NCBI GenBank assembly: GCA_951640195.1
Contig: OX621163.1
Location: 2,604,001-2,668,000 of the forward strand
DNA: 64,000 nucleotides
Reading direction: 5' to 3'
DNA from: Porpolomopsis calyptriformis
Lineage: Eukaryota > Basidiomycota > Agaricomycetes > Agaricales > Hygrophoraceae
Shown: piece by piece, positions 1 through 11,965 of the stretch
How positions within the stretch are numbered: position 1 is the first letter of the stretch
Layout: each line of letters begins with the position of its first letter
Program-made: the position numbers and the translations under genes
The notes under the pieces: generated by a model
What the model was told of the DNA's origin: nothing
Database searches by the model: none
What the model saw: the letters and a program-made list of their open reading frames with translations, nothing else

Positions 1-1094
1 TCTAGATGAAGGTCTTTTTTAATATTAGCAAATCTCAGGAGTAATACATGGAAGACATCATGGATTTTCTATGATATAGGAAGGGCTAGGTAATAAGAGA
101 CATTTCTAACCTTTTCTAGAATTTTGAAGGGTCTAGTACATCAGATATCAAGTTTTGGAGTTGGACAACCTGTCTTTAAGTTATAGGTATCAAGATAAAC
201 AAATTGACCTTTTTAGAATTGGGTATCTTTCCATTTGCAATCTGCAAAATATTTCATAGTTTTGGCTATTGCTTCTAGGGCTTTTGAGGCTTCTTCACAT
301 GCTTCAGTGAGATGATTGTAGAAGGCATTTGCTACTGGATTAGAAGTGGAAGTTGCAGGAATAGAGGGGATGAAGGGATGTTAACTAGTATTAAGGTAAA
401 AAGGAGTGTTTTTTGTCAAGGAATATTGGCAATTGTTATATGCGAATTCAGCTGGGGATAGCCAATTGGACCAATCATCTTGCAGTATAAACAAAGGTAT
501 TATTCAAGTTCTTGATTGGTGTGTTCCATTTGACTATCAGTCTGGGGGTGATAAGCAGTAGATAAACTAGAGATGATTCCTAGATGAGTGTTGAGAGCTT
601 TCACAAATTTTGAGACAAATTGAGTTCCTCAATTGGTTATGATTTTCTTTGGCCAACCATGGAGCTTCCATATGTTATCCCTGAAGAGTTTTGCAACTTC
701 TTCTGCTAAGATGTTTAATGTTTTTGGGATAAAGTGAGTGCATTTAGTAAAGCAATTGACAATAACAAGAAAAGTATTATAGCCAAATGATTGAGGGAGT
801 TCTATGATTAGATCAGCAGTGATTTTTTCCCAAGGTCAAGATGAAGGGGGAATGGGATTGAGGAGACCTACAGATTTGGAGGAGAATGTCTTGGTTTGCT
901 GGCAGGTTAGATAGGATGAAACAAATACACAGATGTCAGGGGTAACACTACTCCAGGTGTAGTTCCACAACACAAGCTCATGTGTCTTCTTAATTCTAGG
1001 ATAGCCTCCATGAGGTAGGGAGTGGGTTAACTGAATTATCTCTGTGTGTAGCAATACATCTACTAGTATGACAATATGATCTCCAGTATCTCTC
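1..1094 (-). pseudogene. Chromovirus integrase fragment, continues off the left edge
   Basis: Read on the minus strand, this is the integrase part of a Ty3/gypsy pol. From high to low coordinates come the H2C2 zinc-binding region (about 836-1054, ending in a CQQTK motif), the catalytic core with the usual 'STAYHPQTD' block near 530-570, and a C-terminal 'HDVFHVLLLR' stretch near 25-60. It resembles the integrase of the full chromovirus at 39140-46105. Stops and frame breaks interrupt it, so it is not functional. It ends abruptly where a different element's LTR begins at 1095. The rest of pol is not seen upstream. The family assignment is firm; the copy's boundaries are unknown. Confidence 0.85.
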
Positions 1095-1493
1095 TGTTAT
1101 AAACCAGTTGTTTAGAATGCATTTTACTTTGGGTGTTCTGTCCCAAGAGAAGAAGGTATGGTTCTAAGTCCTTGTTATGAGTAGCTAACGAGGAATCAGA
1201 CTTAAAGTCTGATACGTACAGAAGGTCCTCTTTATATACTGACTACTTATCTGTGTGAGTCAGTGCGACATAAACATGAGTCAAAGATAAGAGTGAGTCA
1301 TCATGATTGATGACGAATCATAAGGGGGTGAAACATGTCGGAAATGAAGAGTGTCTGCATATGGATAGAGTAGTGGGGAATCCTGGAGAAAGGCAATGGG
1401 GAATCCTAATGAAAGAATGTGGGGAATCCCAAGATAAGATACAGGTTTGCATATAATAAGATAAAGGAAAGAAGAAAAATTACAACCGTGACA
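1095..1493 (-). repeat. 3' LTR of the family 3 chromovirus
   Basis: This 399 bp block starts TGTTATAAACC and ends in GTGACA (TG...CA). It is clearly related to the LTR at 34471-34874, sharing 'gaggaatcagacttaaagtctga'-type sequence and the repeated 'ggggaatcc' motif near its end. On the minus strand a TATATAAAG box lies a few dozen bases upstream of AAGTCTGATTCC, the segment that pairs with the primer site seen in the related copy at 34459-34470. Just outside it, 'ggaaattcgtcctgaattt' recurs beyond the 3' LTR at 39498, as expected for related chromoviruses. No target duplication was found. Confidence 0.75.
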
Positions 1494-1499
1494 TACACC

Positions 1500-2290
1500 T
1501 CGGCTTCAAAGGAAATTCGTCCTGAATTTCAAACTTAGGCAGTGTCGGTTGTTTCATTCTCTGAGGCCTGAGTTGGGATTTCCTCAGTGGCAAGGGCCTC
1601 AATAGCCACTGAGGGGGAAGCAATGGGTTCAGCTTCCAAAGTTGCTTCGATGGGGGAGGGGGCTCAGACTGTTGTGACATTGTCATTGTCATCTGGGTAC
1701 TCCAAATCAAGGTTGATGGGGTACTCAACTGATTTTCTGTACTTGATCAATGTTTCTCTCATCGCAAGGTCTCACTGAGACTGAAGGAAGTCTTCTCTGG
1801 TGAGCCGTTCAGCTTGACGACTCTCTTCTATGAGTTTGACAATGATGGCGCAGGTGGTGACATTGTAGCAGTCTACCCACGTTTGCTTCTTTTACTATTG
1901 GAGCTCCCAAAGTTTGAGCTCACTGTTGTCCCAATGATCCTTCCAATATGTGATTCTTTCTTGTAATGACTTATTCTTGGCTTGTAGGGTGTTGCGCTCT
2001 TGACGAAGTTCTTGGTTCCAGTTACTAACACTATTGCTGTGAACCGTGAGATGAGAGATAGTGATGGCAGGATCTTTAGGAGGAGGGGTTTGTCCTACAA
2101 AGAAATCTTCTACATGGGTGCAAGCTTGTCGACATAGTTGTCAAGGAGAGGAAGCAGTGGTAGAGGGACCGGGGGTAGGGGATCAGAGGTGGGACAGAGA
2201 GATCCATCCAGCACATCGGATAGCAACTTGAGGGGAGGGGGATCGTGTGGATCATGTTGCGGGCATGATGAAGTTATTGTATTGTGAAGG
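1500..2290 (-). pseudogene. Accessory ORF downstream of pol in the family 3 chromovirus
   Basis: Between the chromodomain end and the 3' LTR the minus strand keeps one dominant reading frame with several stops. It encodes a charged, probably coiled-coil stretch around 1850-2060, then an acidic and Pro/Thr-rich tail. The full chromovirus at 39140-46105 has an ORF in the same place. I recognise no domain and infer only that these elements carry a third gene. Its function is unknown, and it could be a degenerate extension of pol. Confidence 0.45.
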
Positions 2291-2439
2291 AAAGTAGAGA
2301 CATCTTATAGTTTATAAGGAGTGATTCTAAAAATAGAGGTCAATTCTTGGCAGATGATATGATGACAAACAAATGAATAGATTCAAGTCGCCATTTGAAT
2401 TGAGTCTTTGTGTATCTTCACAATTTCCTTGGCATGTCA

Positions 2440-2922
2440 TAAAATGTTTGATCGATCTTCCCAAGTGGCTTCTTCAATTTGATAGCCTTTCCATTTGACC
2501 AAGTATTTTCATCATTGTTTAGCTCTGGAATGTTGCAATATGGATTTGACCTCATATTCTTCTTCATTTTTGATCAGATCAGGAGGAGGTTGCTATGTGT
2601 CAATAACATCAGGGTGGAGCGATTTATATCTGATGTTGGGTCTCAGGAGTGAAACATGAAAGACTGGGTGCAGTTTCCATGTTCCGGGGATGTCAATCAG
2701 ATAAGCAAGGTCCAATATCTTTTTCAAGACTTTGAATGGTCCAGTCTGTCGATTGTTAAGTTTCTTTGAAGGTCATGTCATCTTGATATTTTTGGTGTCC
2801 AACCAAACCAGGTCTCCTTCTTCATAGGAGGGTGAGAGTTTCTGTTTGCGATTAGCGTATTTCTTCATCGATTCCATTGTCTTCAGTAAAGATCATTCAG
2901 CATTTTGCTGTGCGCATGTGAG
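2440..2922 (-). pseudogene. Integrase tail and chromodomain of the family 3 chromovirus
   Basis: The minus strand encodes the C-terminal part of pol: an SH3-like integrase tail (about 2640-2860), then a chromodomain with the core KYLVKWKGY near 2490-2510 followed by EEATWE. A chromodomain at this place defines chromoviruses and is thought to steer integration to modified heterochromatin. The frame is broken in several places. The upstream part of integrase continues at 6204 on the far side of the hAT element. Confidence 0.8.
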
Positions 2923-2930
2923 GCATTCGT

Positions 2931-5900
2931 TAGGGACCAGTATGGTTAATCTGGTAAGCAACCGGATGCCAACTGCGGTTTGGTAAGGCACTTATTTATC
3001 TGTGGTTTCAACCGTATGGTTTTCAGTTAATCCACAGTTTAGCTTGTAAATACGTTCTACATCGATATGTCAGCATTATTCATCCTCTGTGGAGCCTCCC
3101 TGAATATGATTCTCCATAATAGCAATTGCTTTGGAAATGTGAGGCATCAACGGAGTGCCATCCCAAGAACCAACTGCCATCTCAGCCTTGAACGTCTGTG
3201 ACGACATGTTGTGTTGCATAAAGTTCACTTCACGACGTCCTTTTGAAAATGCATGTTCAGCATCTGTTGAAGCAGCTTTAAGGAGAACCCATTATTAAGG
3301 ATAAACTAATGAGAATGCGTTCCACTCACCAGGTGCAGACAAGAAGTCTGACGCCATATTTGACACCCTTGGCATCACAGACTCTAGGTGATACCAATAT
3401 TTCATAGGCCCCCCTTGGCCTTCAAGAAGTGATGTAGGCACAATTGGATCATCAAGGTAAGTCTCGATGTCATCAATAGGATGAGGGGCTATATTTATAG
3501 TGGTGTCATCAGAGTCATCAAGGTATCGTGGAATTCGGCGCTATAGATCCAAGTAAGAATCTTATACAAGGTATGAAAGCAATGAGGGAAGGACGTACCC
3601 TTCGAAATCCTGATAATACTGTTTGGGGTGGAGGAATGAGAGTAGTTGTTGCATCTGCTAGAGAAGGTCCTTTATACGATATATTAAATCTCTCGACAAC
3701 TAGTCTTCAGACATCTGCAATCTCAGCAGAGGTCCAGCCACGTCTCTTAAACCAGTCAAGCTTTTTATCAGGGCTCATTACTGAAACATTGTAGCTATTA
3801 GTGATTGTGAATTTATTATATCAAGTACACGTACCGATAGCAATGCGATAGATTTCACACTCATCTAAGAGCGAGTGGTATTTTTGAAGTAGCAGTATAG
3901 CGGCATGAGATGCAACATGAATAACATTGGGTACCTCAGTGTTCTGGCGAGATTTCACCAGTCTGTTCTCAATCGAGTCAAGCATAGTAAGTATATCACT
4001 AATAAGCGGTAGATTTGCCTGTGAAAAAAGTTTCGTTGGTTTTTGAAATATCTACAGAATAAATGTACTGTATCAGCAGTAGACGAAATAAGGAACAAAA
4101 ATGAATACACACCTCAAGGACATCAGCAACATCCTCAGCTAAAGTCCACTGTGCAGGTGTTAGCTTATACGCCTTCAATCCATTCTCCGTTGGATTCGTG
4201 ATAGCTTCAACAATTGGCCGGAAATGTAGATGTGCCTCAAGACAATCAGATTCTGAATTCCACTGAGTTGGTACACGTCGATCAAGTGCACGCTTTTCAC
4301 CCTCGGATAACTCCTCATGCGCAGATAGCAACTGTTCAAATTTGGCTTTTAGAGTGCCGCTATCATGAAGTTTCTTTGCTAGGCCAGCAACCTATATGTG
4401 CCATCAGTAGTTTTATATTACATTAAATAGATAGAGCTTACTTTGGGGAAAAGCGTAAGAGCCTGTGTATTATCAGCCACCGCTATGTGAATACCTTGCC
4501 CTGCCATCTTGAATACAGCCCTTGATCTTAGGGATTTTACTGCCGCCTCATCATGAGCCTCTTGGCCACCATCAACTGGTGCATCATTTTCGCTATCCAA
4601 CATTAATGCTCTTTCTTGCTCCTCGGCAGTTAGAACCTCCCCTTCCTCAGTCTCAAACTCATCATTGGGAGGGGCCAGAGATGTTACTGCCATAACATTT
4701 TGGGCTTGGCTATGACCGTGTTTACGTTTAGTCCCGGCACCAACTTTAACTTTCTTGCGTTTATACTGTTTGAAGAAAAAAGCAAGGAATGCCTATAGAT
4801 TAAGGTAAGCCTAGCACTGCTCATGGAGTAGCGAAACATACCTTCACAACAAGATTGATAATGTGAGGGAAACAACGAGTCCTGGATACTGCGCCACGAA
4901 ATTGCGGTAGTAGTGAACCCAAATGTTCAGCTGTCATATTACAGTTCCCTGCATTGTCCATGCAGAGTGCATGAATCTAAAAATTGCAGGTGAGATTGCT
5001 CAACTAGACATGTGTTCAGATTTGTTACGCATGAAGTCCTCAAGACCATATCGCTTGACACAGTTGGCAAGGACTTGACCTAAGTACGTGCCTTCATACT
5101 TTTTGGTAAGCCTTACATAACAAGAGAAATCTTATAGCGATCACAAACAAGAAAGAAAAAAAAAAAAAAAAAAACACGTACTTAGCAAATTCCAGGATTG
5201 CATGATGTATTTCACCTTTGTCATACCAGACAACAACAATACCTAGATATGAAGCAACAAGGGGTGCAGTCCATCCATCAATAGCAAAGTGGACTCCTCG
5301 AGCACGAGTCTAGTTTATAGTTAGGATCACGAACAGTGCTATTACAACCACACTTACTTTGAAGTAATCACGAACTGTTTTTGACAGCTCCACATAGAGT
5401 AGCTTGATATCTCGAGAGACTGTCGTTGCATGAGGGATTTTCATACCAGGCCTTAACATCTCAACTTCTATACAATAATATTTGTCGTGGACGGCATTGA
5501 ATGGGCGGTTGCTAGTAGCAGACTTCATCGCAATAATAACACGATGAGCAGCAGGGGTATACATGCTGGCAGCACTTGTAAGTGAGTTTGTAGGAACACC
5601 ACGCACAGCACACACTCAATCGCACTCTTCTGCATATTGGTGGTGCCATCGCCAGTCTTGGTCCGAAGCCTTCTATGCATCTCATGCGTCTGTTCACCAT
5701 ATTTACATTTGAAAACAAAAGTAATCTGTTTTGATGAGCTGTTGCGCTCGACAGAGATATGATAGTGATCATATACTTTTGACCTCCACTTTAAACGTGA
5801 GGCAGCTGCAGGAATAGGTTAGAAGATCCATACCACAGAATAGACAACATACCAAGAATGCTCTCGTCATCGAGAGCCCACACCCATTCATCAGTTTGAT

Positions 5901-6195
5901 TGGCAACAGTTGCTTTTTTCTTTCTCCTTCGTGTTGGTGAGATATTGGCAGGAACATTTTGGATGGGTGGGGACACAGTGATATTTACAGTATGTCGTAG
6001 TGAGACAGGTGTGGTCATATGCGAGTGGTAAGGGCTGGTAGAGCCATTGTAAAACGTAGTGAGTTGGGCGGATGCGAACCGCGGGTGAAACTGTTAACCG
6101 TCAGATCCATGGGAATTTACCCACCCCACACCGCATCCGTAAATTCACCCAGTATGGTTCGGTAAACCGGACAACGCCAACCGCGCTGGTCCCTA
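2931..6195 (-). mobile_element. hAT DNA transposon with 8-bp target duplication
   Basis: The ends are inverted repeats: TAGGGACCAG at 2931-2940 and CTGGTCCCTA at 6186-6195. Both sides are flanked by the same 8 bp, GCATTCGT (2923-2930 and 6196-6203). An 8-bp duplication is diagnostic of the hAT superfamily, and the interior encodes a hAT transposase on the minus strand. It sits inside the integrase of an older chromovirus. The 3,265 bp element looks structurally complete, but its transposase is broken. Confidence 0.95.
3076..6018 (-). pseudogene. hAT transposase, multi-exon, degenerate
   Basis: The minus-strand gene starts at an ATG at 6018. In order it shows a basic N-terminus, a BED-like region, a catalytic region beginning 'FAIDGWTAP' (about 5240-5310), 'LCMDNAGN' and 'RTRCFPHIINLVVK' (about 4850-4980), an acidic linker, and the C-terminal dimerisation domain with 'STDAEHAFSKGRREVNF' (about 3200-3275), ending at a TAA at 3076. 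Short GT-AG introns separate exons, for example 3276-3329 (54 bp). Defects include a frameshift near 5615 in a TG run, a TGA at about 3707 where Arg is expected, and an unclear splice near 5010. A transposase role is certain by family; activity is very unlikely. Confidence 0.9.
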
Positions 6196-6203
6196 GCATT
6201 CGT

Positions 6204-8602
6204 GAAAGGTGTTAGCTGCTGGTATGTTACTTTGATCTAGACTAGTTGTCAGGAGGTGGGGATGTCATCCATATTCCATATAGAATGGTGACTGTAAAGT
6301 TGCAGAGTGTTGTCAGTTGTTGTAGGCAAATTCCACAGAAGCAAGCCATTCCAACCAGTTGTCTTGCATGAAGTTAGTGTAGAAACATAGATAGACTTCA
6401 AGTTCCTGATTGGTACATTCCATTTGGCCATCTGTTTGGGGATGGTATGCAGTGGAGAGACCAGAGATGATTCCTAAGGAGTTATTGAGGGCTTCTGTGA
6501 ATTTTGACACAAATTGCACTCCATGATTGGATATAACCTTTTGGGGCCATCCATGATGTTTCCAGATGTGATTCCAAAAGAGTTTCACAGCACCTTCTGA
6601 TGAGAGATTGGAAGTTGTCGGAATGAAATGAGCTCATTTAGTGAAGCAATCAACAATAACCATTACAGCATCATAGCCTTGTGATTTGGGGAGTTCGACG
6701 ATAAGATTGATGGTGATCTCTTTCCATGGTTCCATGGAAGGGGGTATGGGTTGGAGTAATCCTGACGGTTTCGAAGGGAAGTTCTTGTTTTGTTGACAAG
6801 TGGGACAGGATCGAACGTAATTGGTGATGTCTTGTGGGGCACCATCCCAGGTAAAGTTACAAAGAATGAGTTCTTTCGTCTTCTCAATGCCAGGGTGGCC
6901 AGCATGGGGGTAGGCGTGGGACAGTCATATAATGTCTGTGCACAAAGATACTTCCTCTGGCACCACTATTCGACCTTCAATATTGCATACAAGCCCATCT
7001 GTTTGGGTCTAGGCGAGAGAGGCATCCTCGAGTTTATTTTGGATCTTCTGCGGGAGTGGGATTTAGAAGTGTAACCTTGAAAGAAAACTTGGATTCGACA
7101 ACTTGACAATTGAATTTATCCATCAGTTGCGCGCTATCAGAACTTCGTTCTCCACATCAGCTTCAATGCCGGGCAAGTAGTCAGGGCATCTGGACAGGCC
7201 ATCAGCTTTATTCTTCCTACCTAGAACATACTCAATTTTAAATCCGAACCTGGACAGATATTCAGACTAATGAGTTTGGTGATTCGACAGACAGAGATTC
7301 TTGGAAAAGTATCATAAAGCCAAACTGTCTGTCCTGATGAGAATATCATGTCTTGCTCCCTCAAGGAGATAGCGCCATTGCTTAAAGGAATCAATGATTG
7401 CCAGGAGCTCCAGATTGTGAGTTGGGTAGTTCTTTTCAGCAGGGGAGGTAGATCTTGAGTGATAGCTAACAGGTTTCTAGTGTCCATTGTGGAGTTGGGA
7501 GAGTATTCCTGTGATCCCGATAATAGAGGTGTCAGTTTCTAGACAAATCACGATCAGGAATATGAAGGATGGGCGTATTTGTCAGGAGGGACTTGATGTT
7601 GTCGAAAGCTTCTTATCTTCGAGGGGTCCATTCCCACACAGTTTCATTATGTAAGAGTTCATAGAGAGGGGTAGCAACCTTGGAGAAACCTTTGATATAC
7701 CTTTGCTAAAAGTTCGCACTGCCCAAGAAGGATTGGAGCTGTTTCACTGTTTCTAGAATAGGCCAAGACATGATGGCATCGACCTTCTTCAGATTGGTGG
7801 TGATTCATCCTTTGGATAGGCCTATTCCGAGATAAATAACTTCTTCCTTCTCGAACTGGCATTTGACGGGTTTGCATGAGAGTCCATATCTCTTCATGAT
7901 ATCCAGGGTTTTAAAGGTCCAGTATCGCAGTTCTTGTAAATCATCTCCACAAACAAGCACGTCGTCAATATAGATGAAAATGTTTCCAGAATCTAGAACT
8001 TCTTTGAATCTTGTGTTGATCATCTATTGGAAGGTGGCTAGAGAGTTTTGTAAACCAAAGAACATTACCATAGGTTTGAAGGTGCCTGCTTTAGTGATAA
8101 AAGTGGCTTTCCATTCATCACCTTCTTTGATTCTGACATTGTTGAATCCCCATCGGATGTCCATGACCATGAACAGAGATGCAGTTAGGAGCTTTGGTTG
8201 TTGGAGTATTTGGTGAAGAAGGGGAAGGGGGTAATGGTTAGGAACCATGTGTTCATTAAGGTAGCAATAATCTTCAATAGGGTGTAAGCCAGCACTTTTA
8301 CCTTTAGCGTTCAGCTCTTTAGCTTTTTTCCTAAAGAAGAACGGAGAAACTTGTTTTGACTTGGAAGTTCGTATTCATCCAGTATATAGGTTTTCATCGA
8401 TGAACTTGTATAAATGATTTATCTCAAGAGGGGACATTGCGTATTTCACACCTTTGACTGGTTTAAAGGTTTCATCCAGTTCTATAGCATGGTCGAATTC
8501 TGAATGAAGTGGAAGATGGTCAAAGGATTCTTTGGTAAAGATGCTAGAGTAGTCTTTCCAGTCACACTGGAAAATACACAATTTCAGCTGGGCTGAAAAC
8601 AA
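6204..8602 (-). pseudogene. RT, RNase H and integrase of the family 3 chromovirus
   Basis: Minus-strand pol remains run from about 8602 down to 6204. The reverse transcriptase keeps DIRWGFNNVRIKEGDEWKA near 8100-8170 and an intact catalytic box FIYIDDVLV near 7950-7980. RNase H follows (about 7650-7200, heavily broken), then the integrase zinc region and core (6905-6313) with HHGWPQKVI and STAYHPQTDGQ. Protein similarity to the element at 39140-46105 is high throughout. Several stops are TGA. It ends at the hAT insertion point, and the missing tail lies at 2440-2922. Confidence 0.88.
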
Positions 8603-8948
8603 GACTGAAATTTAAGGTTTCTCTGTACATTTCAGGAATGCTGAAAACATTATTGAAACAAAAAAAATCAGGATTCCCAAAATTGATAACAAAACTACAT
8701 GAATATGTATTGTTTTAACAAGTCCTGAAATTCATCCCCAAACTGAATATTTCATGTACCCTGGAACTAAAACTGATAGTCCAAGTTTTGGGTCCAATTT
8801 CGGGACAGCCTAATGTAAAAATTTCAGGTCCAAAAAAAACTCTTACCGAAATCTTAAATTTCATTACCCATTTCGGGAGCTCTGACAAAAAAGATTTCAT
8901 GTCCAATTTCACCCCTCCTGAAATGGAAACTGAAATGAATGTTTTCAG
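8593..8948. mobile_element. MITE-like unit with CTGAAAAC inverted ends
   Basis: A 356 bp AT-rich block starts CTGAAAAC (8593-8600) and ends GTTTTCAG (8941-8948). Both ends continue into an imperfect second CTGAAAT. The interior carries many copies of CTGAAA/TTTCAG in both orientations, the subterminal-repeat pattern seen in some non-autonomous DNA transposons. It has no credible coding frame. I found no clear target duplication, so it could also be a fragment of a larger element. It lies at the truncated 5' end of the family 3 chromovirus. Confidence 0.45.
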
Positions 8949-9035
8949 TCTAGTTGGAGGATGAGTGGAGGATGAGTGGAGGGTGGGCGTAGGGTGAGCA
9001 GAGGATGATTGGAGGATGAGTGGAGGTACAAGTAC
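8949..9035. repeat. GGAGGATGAGT minisatellite
   Basis: About eight imperfect copies of a 10-11 bp unit (ggaggatgagt and variants ggagggtgggc, agaggatgatt) lie head to tail directly after the MITE-like unit. The following stretch to about 9130 is AT-rich and holds nothing I can assign. Confidence 0.75.
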
Positions 9036-9132
9036 TATGCCTTGTTGTGAAAGAAAAAAATGATCAATTTGATGTGCTACAGTACATGTAAATTTAGCAG
9101 TTGATAAAATCATTCGCAAGTCTATCATTGGT

Positions 9133-11965
9133 TTAGGCAGCTAGAAGGCAACCCTTCATGAATCTGAGTGAGTGCTTCCAGTTTGCTGGGGACCTCAGAT
9201 CTGCTTTCCCAGACCTGATATTATCAAGACATCGTTGAAACCAAGGCTCACAATCTCTGGACCAGTAGCCCACGTTGAGACCTGAGACCATCCAAGCAGA
9301 AGGTTTTAGCCACCAAGAGACATCTGTAGTCTGATGTCTGCCTTGGGTTCTGTCGGATTGACCTCCAACATTGTTAAAGGTATTCTCTATAATTCACAAA
9401 GGATGGACTCACCTGTGTCCACTTTATAAACACCACAGATTAAATTCACCTCGTCCTCAGTCAATTTGTCATCCCAGTAAGCAGTAGAGGATGGCTTCCC
9501 ATCCCAAAGGCAAAATCCATCCTCAATGACGCCAGCCGAAGGCCTATAGCATACATTCTCATAACCAACAGCTTCCCTGGAGAGACGAGCAACAATACCA
9601 CCCATTAACATTGCAGTACAACCTCGTGCGGAACCGAGGAATCGATAATGAGCCAATTCATATGCAGCGTAGTCCATGTGATCTGGTTTGTAACCTGGTG
9701 GACAATATCTGAGACTATTGTAACAAGGTACAAACTTTGGTGGCAGCCATCAAAGAGGTTCACCATGGATGTAAGTATTGAAGGATATCCCTCTGTTCAA
9801 TAACTGGTGCATGATTTTGATGAGATCAGGACCCCACTGGTGGCATATGATTTCAACAACCAAAGCTGCACTGGTCAAGGCTAGTTCCAGTGAGGCTTCA
9901 GTAGATTTCGGTGTTATTGTTAAGAATTGCACTAGGAACATGCGCTTCTGATGACAGTCAAGACCACTTGACTAAAACGTCATAGTATTGGACTTACCCA
10001 ATACTATTGTTCCCAGTATATATACCAGATTACATGTGATCAGCTAGAATCTGCTCAATGTTCATGAGAGACGGCCTCAGTGCGCTCGATCTCATGTCTC
10101 GAATTTCAGATTCGTGACAGTTATAAAGTAATATCGTTTAGTAGCTAGTGTCTCACAACAAACATGTATTTTCCATGGCTGATGCGGTACAGTCTCATGC
10201 TGCTGAAGGTCATACAGGTCTGCGGGCACATCAGACAAGGACGGGGCAGAGGTGAGATAGCTCATAAACATGCACAAGGATTCCTTTACACCTCATGATG
10301 GTTCAACACAATCCTCTTGCCACCCATTGCCAAGTAACTTATTTACTGTGTCCCAACTGAGTTTTTTCTGTGGATCCTTTACTTCACCAATCAGAGTCAC
10401 AAAACTGAAGCGATAATATGCCAGGTCCTCAACATGATCATCAAACTCAAAGGCATGGTTATCGAGATCCCGCATAAGATGAATACGATGCAAATCAGTG
10501 CTGGAAGAATAATGTCCTTCATTGTGGTCAGGAGGATGAAGTGGATCATCATCAAGAAGGGGGGAAGCACCTGGCTGAAGTCGTAACCATCATCATCATC
10601 ATTGTAATCAATGTCGGGACCTGTTGGCTTGTCAGCAGGGTTAAGTGCAGCGCAGAGATCCCACTCGTTACGGAATGAATCATATCGGCATTGATTTGGG
10701 CCAAAATCTTCCCAGTAGGATTCATAGTTACCATGACCAGCTGCTCGGCATATTAAGAAACCATCCATGTCCTCCCAAAAGTAAACCCAAGCCCCCTTTT
10801 TCCCTGGTACTAGACCAGTAGCTGCATACACCTCTCATTGCTTGCGAGATTCCCTTTCTACCAGGGTTTCCCTTTCAGCCAATGACTCATTGTGTTTGGC
10901 TCGGCGAGCAAAGAAGGACTTCCAGTCCTCGCCTTCTCGCTGACCACTGAATTTTTTGACTGGAGGGAACGACTGGGAGGGTGTAGAATTAGGAGTGGCA
11001 GCGTCATTGGCAAGAATGGAAACCCCTGCCAAAGAGGTATCAGGGGCAGTGGTATCATTGAGGGTAATAGTATCGTGGACTAGACTAGTGTTGCTAGGAG
11101 GATAGGGGACTCACGGAATGGAGCGTTGAAGTATAACATGGGTAGCATTTGTGGGTATAAGTTCTGCACAAATGCATGAAGGCACACAGTGAGGTATTTG
11201 GTGACCCCAGTGCAAGTACATAGGTATATTCATCCTTGCGAGGTATGGGAGTATCCATTTAAATTTGCAAGTTTCCATATCAATAAACCCGCTGACTTTG
11301 GGAGTATTGAAGAAATCTCTAGCCACAGAATTCTCCAGTTCGGTAAGCTATTGATGATGAATACCGGTTCTCACCAAGACCTTTTCCCACCAGTTGAAGT
11401 TATCACGATGGATAGTCTCCCAATCTATAAGCATGAGTAAAAGTGTTATAGTTGCAATCAGAGGGACAAAGGCATCCCTCGATTGTGATACCACAACTTT
11501 CGCATCCTGTAACAAGCGATAATGGAGTTCATAGCCATATTGCATTGGCCAGGTCCAGAATCAAAAATATCTTGGTAATAGCGTGGTGCTAAAGTGGAGC
11601 ATAGCGCTAGCTATTGCTTGAAGATTTCATTCCAAAGTGGTCCAGTCCAATAGGGTTGAATAGTCCATTGACCAATTGTTCTTTGAGTGACGTTGTATTG
11701 GTATGGTTCAGTCATCACAGTATAGTTGATGGAAGAGAGGGCCATAGAAGGGTAGGTGACAGGGGACTAAGAGCATGAAGGGAACTTCATCGAATACCCA
11801 ACCAGTATTCCATATTTCAGGGAGGCTAAGTGCCGATGATGGATGGGGCCTGTCCTCAGGATGTGGTAGCCGGTTGAAGATGTCAGGATGGCCTCTCACA
11901 ATCGTGAACAATCTGTTGTTGGCCAAGACATGACAGCCATTATGAGCGAAAGGTTGTGAGCCCAT
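9133..11965 (-). pseudogene. Lineage-specific Agaricomycete protein of unknown function, decayed
   Basis: One long minus-strand gene can be followed from an ATG at 11965 (MGSQPFAHNGCHVLANN) to a TAA at 9133. Blocks include FDEVPFMLLVPCHLPFYGP (about 11740-11800), a FPPVKKFSGQREGEDWKSFF linker (about 10920-10980), GHGNYESYWEDFGPNQCRYDSF (near 10690-10740), an acidic DYNDDDDG run (near 10600), and a C-terminal WMVSGLNVGYWSRDCEPWF (about 9230-9290). I know this combination as a recurring uncharacterised family in mushroom genomes; no function is known to me. Three stops in the N-terminal half are TGA where Arg fits. A 6-C run near 10558 appears to have lost one C. Introns are likely but only partly placed. 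Confidence 0.6.

Larger units (their letters stand above)
1095..8563 (-). mobile_element. Chromovirus copy (family 3), Ty3/gypsy, 5' truncated and split by a hAT element
   Basis: In minus-strand order this copy keeps RT, RNase H and integrase (8602-6204), then, after a 3.27 kb hAT insertion, the integrase tail and chromodomain (2922-2440), an accessory ORF (about 2290-1500) and a 3' LTR (1493-1095). Gag, protease and the 5' LTR are missing; homology stops near 8563, next to a MITE-like unit. Joining 2930 to 6204 across the hAT restores continuous integrase homology, so the hAT arrived later. Many stops make it non-autonomous. Confidence 0.85.

Noticed and set aside
3528..3794. 88-codon plus-strand frame
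   Set aside because: Antisense of the hAT transposase, which has splice signals and family motifs on the minus strand.
8715..9128. 137-codon minus-strand frame
   Set aside because: It runs through the MITE-like unit and the minisatellite and resembles nothing.
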